DNA of 64,000 nt from Ulota crispa (Eukaryota > Streptophyta > Bryopsida > Orthotrichales > Orthotrichaceae), in contig OY987242.1 of the NCBI GenBank assembly GCA_963920765.1, positions 13,106,002 to 13,170,001 on the forward strand, in the 5' to 3' direction. The notes beneath the pieces were generated by a model. The model made no database searches and was not told the DNA's origin. It worked only from the letters and a program-made list of their open reading frames with translations. Every line of letters begins with the position of its first letter. The stretch's first letter is position 1. Below, piece after piece: positions 56,144 through 64,000 of the stretch. The position numbers were made by a program, and so were the translations under genes.

Positions 56144-58360
56144 TCAAAACAGTTTGCTCGCCACGGATGCAATGAAGTCCCTCATATGTGCGTAGGCTAT
56201 ACTCAGAGAGTACCTGCAAAAACCAAAAATAATCAAGGTTAGCTTCTTCCACTACAAACAAGAATTTCAGTAATTATAGATTAAATCACGAACTGTTTTC
56301 CTAATCAGAGTATTTTCAGGGGAGATCGTGGCACGTACATGGCTGTGCAAGGAGAGCGGCCACCATTGACGTAGTAAACATGGAGATACGCATCGTGATG
56401 TTGTCCTTCAATAAAATAGAAGTTGTGAAGCCTGCGTATGCACTGAAACATGTTCTTCTGGTAGAACATAATCGCTGGGCGATTATAAGCTATGACATGC
56501 AGGTAGAGAGCTTTAATTGACGTCATTTGGTTGGCGTATTCTATCACCTCCCACAGCAATGCCGATGCTGCAACCAACCAAAAACAAAGAAAGAAAAAAA
56601 AGTTATCTCATTAGATTCCCAGCGAAGAAATCATTCTCAAACGACTGGACGTGAAGTGATTCCGCTCTAAAATACAGAGAATGACTATTGAAGAGAATCA
56701 ATAACAAAATCCCTACCTCAGTTAGTTATTGAAACTCAAAGACAGAATTCACAATGATAATATTCTTGACCATACTGCTATGAATACCAAAGCTACGACT
56801 GCACGAGGTCAGAATGTAATACCAATGCCAGAGTTCCTGTATGGCGGAATGACACCCAAAGTCAGAATGTAGATGAGTGACCTCTCTGATGAAGGGATTT
56901 CGTAGCCTAGCATATCCAGTTCCTGCAGAGCACAGCGGTAATGAAACGATAAGCTCACAGTTCTACTTCCACAGTCTAATTACAAGTGCAAGAGATCTAG
57001 GCTCTCGAATTCAAACACACATCCCCTGTTCTTAGGTTTTTTAAAGAAGCAAAGTGAGTGACTATTGCTTGGTGTCAAGTACGAGGACTCACATCACACT
57101 CCGAAGCAGAGATAACGCGTGCTGTGACAAATCCAATGAGTTCATCACAATGTGAATCTGATCTACTGGTGTCCACAGCTGCCCAGGATATAATTCCTCG
57201 CCCATGTATAACATTCATAAAAAACTCCGTTTCGTATCTGCACGAGGGAAACCTTCATCAGACATCTCTCAAAAAGACCAAAGCAAAAAAAACATGTTGA
57301 CCTGCATAATAACAAAACTGACGTGTCTATTAACAAAATCTGAAGTGAAATTTAAACTTTGGTTGAGAACAAAGCATACTAGAAGAAGAGAAACTCGATA
57401 ACAAAAAGCAGAAGAGTGTTTGTCATGAGCATCGTACTTACTTGATAGGAAACAAGGCTTCATGAATCTCCTGCAAAACTTCGAGATCTGCAGGGCGGAT
57501 TTTTCGATACAAAATTGACGAATGATGGTTTATGACAGGCACCCTGGGCGGCACAGTTGGTGCCACGGCAGCAGGAGGTTGCCGAGACCTGGAGACATCT
57601 GGAGTCTCGAGAAACCCCGAAGATGAACAAGCTGGCTCACACTCAGCCTCGTTTGCAGATTTGTGCTCGTTTTCGCTCTGGTGTTGTTGTTGCAGAAGCT
57701 GTGGATGTAGGTCATACAACGGATGAAGCCTGTGCTGCTGTCCACCCACATCCCACCACCACCCATCCACGTCCTGAATCAGAAATGGCGGAAAAGCAAC
57801 CGAAATCTTAAATTTAGGGCTTCGGCAGCTGCCACATTCCAGCATTTGCCTTGGATATTGCTCCATTTATCACGCACAAGGATTCAAAACCTAAATTTCG
57901 TTGAGATCTACCGACATCGAGCGTGTTCCGCTTCACAGAAATTAGGGCTTGAACTGTCAATTCAAAACACACACCCGGCATTAATGCACAGGAGATCACA
58001 CACCCGGCGATCACAGTCCAGCTTCGACATTATCCCCATTCAAATGTCACAAAAGCTTCGACCCACATTAGCCGAGGGGCAAGCGTGAGCTAGCATGGTA
58101 AAAAAATCACCCAACCCTAAACTCTAACTCCAGTCAACCAATGTAGAATAATTCAAAATTTGAACGCGCTCTTTTCCGTCTTGGCAATCACGCCTCATCC
58201 AATATCGCAAACAGCAACTCGCCTCAAACGCACAAGCCCGCCCTAGGGTGCAATTCCCGACATAGGTCAACCAACCAACAATCCCCCAAAATTCAAATTC
58301 ACGAGGGGTGGGTGAGCATTTCAGTAACGACTTCGTACGTACCTGGTGAGCTCCATCCAT
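56144..58360 (-). CDS. NAA60/MCC1-like N-acetyltransferase (GNAT)
   Basis: Resembles the plant MCC1 and animal NAA60 group, which acetylate N-termini of membrane proteins (or histone H4) from acetyl-CoA. Preferred exons: 58360-58343 (18 nt), 57773-57442, 57237-57093, 56922-56823, 56567-56339, 56213-56144, giving 894 nt and 297 aa. An alternative start at ATG 57866 gives 322 aa. Landmarks are ILYRKIRPADLEVLQEIHE, the strand LIYILTLGVIPPYR followed by the acetyl-CoA loop RNSGIASALL, LYLHVIAYNRPAIMFYQK, and the C-terminal amphipathic HMRDFIASVASKLF that anchors relatives to membranes. A Gln/His-rich, low-complexity N-terminal extension of about 90 residues precedes the GNAT domain; MCC1 lacks it. 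Confidence 0.88.
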
Positions 58361-59044
58361 GACGATCCATTCAAAATGTCACCCCAGCAACTAATCAGCT
58401 GTACGAGGTCCTCAGCGCAATCACGAGGGTGGAGAACCCAAGGAAGGAGATCGATCACACGAAGCAACACCACCAAGCGCTCGTTTAACTTATTATGGAT
58501 TTGTACAAACCCCGCAACTCTTCCTCAAAGCAGACGCACCTCGACACCGAGAAGCAGAGCAGAGCAAAACACAGTGTCCGCGGGGTGCGGTGAGCCGGTG
58601 AGGCAAAGAAGGGAGGACGGAGCTCGGGGCTGACCTCGGCGGTGGTCAGCCTTGGGGAGGGGGTTGCTATGCGGGGAAGAGGGCAGCTGCCATGGCCAAA
58701 TGGCCATGAATGCCACTCCACGGACCATCTCATCACAAGCTGGCAATACTGAAGTGCGCTCCATCCTCCCTTGCAAGTTACCCATGTTAACTTACTAGTA
58801 AGTAAGTTAGTGGATACTACTATACTGGTCGTCCACCACCACCGGGTATTAAGTAGGGGGTTTCAAATATGCCGTTGAGCACCAAAATTGTTCACGTGAA
58901 TAAGCTTTGTGAAAACGTGGGCAAGTCACTCTGTGAACGAGCCATGATGACCTCCGGAGGTCATAGCGTATTTACCAATGAACAAAAACTTGTTCACAAT
59001 CATTCATTCATTAATTTTTTGAGATATATGAAACCCCTTAATAT
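58361..59044. other. upstream region of the NAA60-like gene
   Basis: The first ~400 bp are less AT-rich and probably contain the leader and promoter. No specific element is recognised. Confidence 0.4.
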
Positions 59045-59354
59045 AGGGAAAACTTCATGCATACCACTAAAGTTTGCAATAATTTCATAGATATCCCTGC
59101 TTTTTTGGAAATTTCACGAATATCCTTGGACCAAAAATTTCAAACTTTTTCTTGTTGTGCATGCCACTTTTCTTCTTCCTTGTGCGCACACTACTTCTTT
59201 CTAGTTACGCGTGCGCACAAGGAACTAAGGAAGTGGCATGCACAACAAAAATATGCTTGAAATTTTTGGTCTAAGGGTATCTATGAAATTTCCAAAAAAT
59301 AAGGGTATCTATGAAATTATTGCAAACTTCAAGGGTATCCATGAAATTTTCCCT
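59045..59354. mobile_element. 310-bp fold-back MITE
   Basis: The left arm AGGGAAAACTTCATGCATAC and the reverse complement of the right arm, AGGGAAAATTTCATGGATAC, continue to pair through GAAATTTC and CATGCCACTT blocks up to a loop near 59205. The flanks TAATAT and TAAATAT are similar. Confidence 0.7.
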
Positions 59355-59374
59355 TAAATATACGAGTATAAATA

Positions 59375-59497
59375 GGGTGTGTTCACACTTGGTGTTAAAG
59401 GTGGTAGTAGCCAAGAAAAATTGGATGCATTTGGACACACTTTTAGACTGCATTCATATTGCTAATACCCCTTCTAATAGCAAGTGTGAACATATCC
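59375..59497. mobile_element. GTTCACACTTGG-family MITE, intact
   Basis: 123 bp. The left end is GGGTGTGTTCACACTTGG; the reverse complement of the right end is GGATATGTTCACACTTGC. TA flanks both sides. It is the undisturbed relative of the element at 3543-3974. Confidence 0.65.
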
Positions 59498-59499
59498 TA

Positions 59500-61623
59500 T
59501 CTCTGAGTATATGTAACTCTTGATTTATCATGTTTATTGATTTATCCTATTAGTGAGGGTTCATTATTAGAACCAATTGGTTTATATAGGTTTGAGTAAA
59601 ATTGTTACTTTTGGGCAAGATTCGACTGTCAGATAGCACATGCGGACACACAAGATGAATGGCACAGATTGACGTGTTTGTCCACTCTCACTTTTTAAGA
59701 CATTAATAGGGTTTTTGACCTAAAAAGGGAAGAATTGAATTACTATTTTCCATTTTTTACTATATGACGTGGCTTTAAATCCACTTTTTGATTTCATGTT
59801 GACATCAATGAGTGTCACCAATATGTAAGAAATAAGATTTTTTAATCATTTTTGAAATCAACTCTGAATTGATTTCATTGAATGGACATGAGCTCAATTG
59901 GACACTTCAAACATACAAGCAAGCAAATGGACTGGCAGTCCAATGTGACAACCATGAATTTGACATGTTGACTCATTTCTTTTGTGGAACTTAATTATTG
60001 AAAAGGTTCCTAGGTTATTTTGCTAAACTTGCTAAATTCTTCTTTATCATTTTTAAATTTGGTATTTGCAAAGTAGAGGGACATTACAAATTTCCCAACC
60101 ACAAATTCTATGTTGTAAAATATAATACAACGAAACAAATATTCAGCTTGCAAATTTTAAATATATGGGAAATAGTGTGTATTCAGTATATTGATACTGT
60201 ACTGTACATAGTGGTAGGGTAAATCATTCTAGCTTGACACAGATATAACACTAGAATTCTTTGTCAGCGAAGGCACAAAATTACCGACATTGACATTTAT
60301 ACATTTATACAAAATTTTGTTCAATATTTCATCCTGCTATAGCATATTGCAAACAATATTATTTTTATAAATCAATATCCCACATGCTAGCTCTCAAATG
60401 CCTAAGGCACCAAATTTTGGTGTTCAACACATTTTGAACCATGTTGAAGGCAATTTAAGGTTTTTTTTTGTGGAAAAGTTGTGGATTGAAGTTGGCTTTA
60501 GCATCCAATTTTAAGGTCTTTCTTACCTTACTCCAATTGTTTTTGGTGGAAGTCAAATTACAAGGATACCTCTTGAACACCAAATAATGTAATGAATAGT
60601 GTCACTAAAGAGCCTATGACAAAATGCCACATTGAGAAAATAAGCAACAAATTGAGAATAAAGTGAAGATTTCCCTTGGGCGCTTCCTCAGGCAATGAGG
60701 GCTCTTGTTTTGAAATTTCATCATCTAACAAAATTGAAATGTGTTTTTGCGTTAGTTTCACTTGGAACTTCTTTGTTTTACATATTAGAATTCATTCACC
60801 ATTGAGTTTTCTTTCATTCATAATGATTTCTAGTCAATAATTGGAGCTAAAAATTAAAATTACAATAGGTGGTAGGCTTTTGACAGTTGCATTGCAGGCT
60901 CATTTTTAAAATTGTGATAATGGATTTGAAAAGGGGGTCATTGGTTTTGAAGTAACAACAACAAATACTAAATCATCATAAGTGGTAGTTGCATGTTTTT
61001 TAACACAAAAGTTGCCATTTGTGCATTAGAAGTTTTGGGCAGCAAAAAAAACAAAGATTTCATCCTCATCCACATTTGTTCACAAATATCTTCAAATCCG
61101 TATGGCCTCTTTGGAGGTTTTTTTGGTAGCACATTGTTTTCCATAAAGTTCACATAGACCAATAGACTTGTTGAATCAATCAAAACTTAACCATACTTGC
61201 TAACTACAAAAAATACTAAAACTTTGAGGAGAGATTGAATTTGCAGTTCTTTTTGAGATCAAGCAAGCAAAGTTTTTTGGAAAGCTCTTGCAAAAGCACT
61301 ATTGATGATATAAAACATGTATTATAGTCAAGAAAACTAAGAGCATGCAAAACCTCCAACATTTGATGCTTGATTGTTAGTGAAGGGTTGAAAGAATGGA
61401 ACATGTGGAGAACAAGGAAGCATACAACAAAAGACAAAAAGAAGGCAACCTTATTTCTCACAATACATATTGTCATTTTAAAAACTAAAAAAATACCTCT
61501 CAAAGTTTAGTTTAATATGTACTGTTCTATGTAGATTATAGCATAACATTCAGTAGCTTGAAGAGAGGCTGTCTTTCCCTCTCTTCAAGTATCATCCATG
61601 AACTTCATCATGACAAAAGAAAA

Positions 61624-61663
<40 letters not shown>

Positions 61664-64000
61664 TTTTTAAATTTTCTGACATGACTGACCCCCACATCAA
61701 CGGATGTGCACTAAACCAAACCTCTCTTTCATAAATTCTCAGACAAATTCAGCCAAGTGTCCTCTTAGCTACTGATGGGTGTGGAATATTCCACACTCTT
61801 TAGTTGGAGGGAGGGAAGTCATGCTGGCTGCTACTGAATGTTATGAGAGGCATAGTTATAGAACCAACGAGAGGTTTGACCAAATGTTAAAAGATTCAAC
61901 ATTTCAAAAACAATCAAATATCTTCCTTGATAACTAGTATGTTAGGGGCTTGGTTAGGGGCATTTTTGTCCCACTTCCCAACTACACAAGTATCAATTCA
62001 ACACAAAATCTCAAAAAAAATTGTGTTATAAAGGGAAAAATAAACATTAAAAAAAAATGCTTGAACATGTTCTCAAAATCATTTGTTGGGATGTAGATTC
62101 AAAGTTTGGTTTCCATTTTTTCCATACCCAAATCTTTGAACACAATCTTGCATTTTTTTATATCAAGCAAATGTTATAGGCATTACCAAGTGAATTTAAA
62201 CTTGGGACATAGTGTAATGTTATAAGTCCCAATTTTCAACTTTTCAATCAATCAAAAAATCTTTTTACACTTGAGACTTAGTGAAATGTGCCCCTTACAT
62301 GCATTGAGTATATATTTGATGTCACACCTCCTTCCACAATAGTTCTACTAGTGCACGTACATATTCTTTCCAAGAAGAAAGCTTTGGATCCAATACGGTG
62401 GTTGCATTTTGCATAGAATCCAAAGAACATTATTTTCTTTTTCTAAAAAAGGACTCCTACCCCTACTGTCCTTCCAAGAAGAAAACCTTGGATCCAAGGT
62501 GGACTTTGCAATTACTATGTTCTGCATGAGATTCACGGCTGAAAATGGTAAAGTAGTATTCGAATTAAAATAAGGCTGCAACTTACTACTTTATAACATA
62601 TGGTAACTTTCTAGGGCTCGCTTGTTGTCCTCACGCTGCATGTACCCACTGTCCAAGAGCAACAGCAAAAAAAAACTTGAGTCAAGTAACAGGCAGATTG
62701 GGCAAGCTGGGCGGTGTCTCTACAAAATTGACGTTTGACGTGTCAATTTAATAATTTTTATTTGTGGTAAGAATCTTCATATGTTGAATTCCATCATTGG
62801 GCATCAATAACGTGAAACTTGATCAAATTGGAAATCCCATAAAAAACTGAGTCAACAAAAATGGTTTAAGAAAAAAACATAATTCCTTTTTGCAAATATA
62901 GTAATGCTTGGTTAATGTCAACCTTTGTAACAAAAATGATTTGATAGGATCACACTCCCACTCTTTTTACTCAAAATGTGTGTTGTGAGGCCGGTTAAGG
63001 TCAAGCGCTTATGTATAATCAGTGCTTGATTTTTTGTCAACGCCCATTATGACACATCAACTAAAAAACCGTCTAGTTAGTAGACCAAGAACACATGGTG
63101 GTAAAGCACCCTTACGTTGCAATCACTAGTACCAAATAAAATTGGGAAAGTACTGCATCCTAGCTAAATGGGGCGTTTGTTTACAATCAATGTTTGGATA
63201 AGGATAACATTTTTTTCTAGCCCAAAGTGTTGACCTTATCCAAGCACCACTATATTGTGTTTTCTCATTTCTCTAGATTGTTTATGAGGTATAGTGCATG
63301 TGTGGATGCATGATTGGTTGATCCAAAAACGGCGGATAAGACCTCATAAATAGTCCAAAGTTTTGAGATTTCTATGAGTACGGATCACAAAGTGTTTGTT
63401 TTCCTTTATAGCAATACGTGCATTCTACAAAAAAAGACCAAGCCCATGTAGCCATTAGGAAGGCTTTTGCACAAAAAAAAAACTAAAAATACTAAAAAAA
63501 TGTTAAAATCATTAAGATATTGCCCCCTAAACATTCAGCCTTGATTTGGGCACTAAACAATCCATGGCTATTATTGTACGCCACTTGTTTAAAATTATAG
63601 CACATTTTTGAAATACTTAAAAGATGCTAAATCACATATGTAGTCCCTATGTATGCATCAAAGCTAAATTGATACATTATGTATATCATTTTCATAAGAT
63701 GCTATGAACAGGACATTCCAAATATATGCTTTGAAAAGTCCCTTATTTCTAATATTATCAATTTTAACAAACATTGATTACATATTTTGTTTTATGAACA
63801 AGTATAGAACATATTCACTAATTTAGGAGGCTTCCAAGCTCTTTCTTCTATAAGAGTAAGCCATGCAATCAAAACATGTTCTTGAAATTGAATGGGACAT
63901 GCATTTTGGTACAACTGACCATGCATCCACCCGCATGACATTTATAATCAACAATTATTGTTGTAATAAGAAATACTAAAGCACAACATATATACTCATT
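59500..64000. other. AT-rich intergenic sequence
   Basis: No gene is recognised on either strand. It contains a (TA)n tract at 61626-61660 and a pair of short direct repeats starting CCAAGAAGAAA near 62370 and 62474. The remaining open frames are short and lack domains. Confidence 0.55.

Noticed and set aside
1..64000. tRNA or rRNA genes
   Set aside because: I looked for cloverleaf-like A and B boxes and rRNA motifs and found none beyond the weak SINE-like segment at 2040-2260.

Overview
The window is nuclear DNA of a land plant (streptophyte): AT-rich, with spliced genes using GT-AG introns mostly of 80-950 bp, a plastid isoprenoid gene, a plastid galactolipid gene and plant-type transposons. 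The clade cannot be fixed from sequence alone. Compact introns and a chromodomain Ty3/gypsy element would fit a bryophyte, lycophyte or other non-seed plant, but that is a guess. A run of exactly 200 N (28931-29130) marks a scaffold gap.

Four host genes can be modelled exon by exon, and each spliced length is a multiple of three. (1) HDS/IspG, the plastid MEP-pathway 4-hydroxy-3-methylbut-2-enyl diphosphate synthase, minus strand, 19 exons, 26245 to 19453, 749 aa. (2) A stand-alone DUF1336 (EDR2 C-terminal domain) protein, plus strand, 3 coding exons, 36557-38164, 306 aa. (3) Monogalactosyldiacylglycerol synthase, minus strand, 8 exons, 44170 to 39836, 616 aa. (4) An NAA60/MCC1-like N-acetyltransferase of the GNAT fold, minus strand, 58360 to 56144, about 297 aa. 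They are independent transcription units, not an operon. HDS and MGDG synthase both serve the plastid, but their proximity is probably chance.

The rest is transposon-dominated. Positions 1-2823 hold a decayed PIF/Harbinger element (transposase plus convergent Myb/trihelix-like partner) carrying a CACTA-type MITE. Positions 3100-19000 are a dense mosaic of MITEs and long fold-back repeats, several nested in one another. They include three consecutive ~0.88-kb fold-back units (8451-11090) and a 1.8-kb fold-back interrupted by a solo LTR (14382-16173). Positions 27010-33940 hold a decayed chromodomain Ty3/gypsy retrotransposon with a head-to-head LTR palindrome and duplicated flanks. Three related Helitron-like elements, two of them with G-rich minisatellite cores, lie at 34431-35057, 44745-45232 and 45257-45786. 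A second decayed PIF/Harbinger element occupies roughly 49.2-55.2 kb. The last 4.5 kb (59500-64000) is AT-rich and shows no gene.

The most notable unexplained pattern is a family of repeats bounded by TTAA whose ends read TTAACCC...GGGTTAA. Members run from 72 bp to over 1 kb and occur at 4492-5257, 6435-7417, 13677-14304, 16345-17519, 18676-18747, 45991-47007, 47313-48231 and probably 27010-33932. This is the signature expected of piggyBac-like non-autonomous elements, which are unusual in plants. No transposase for them is visible here.
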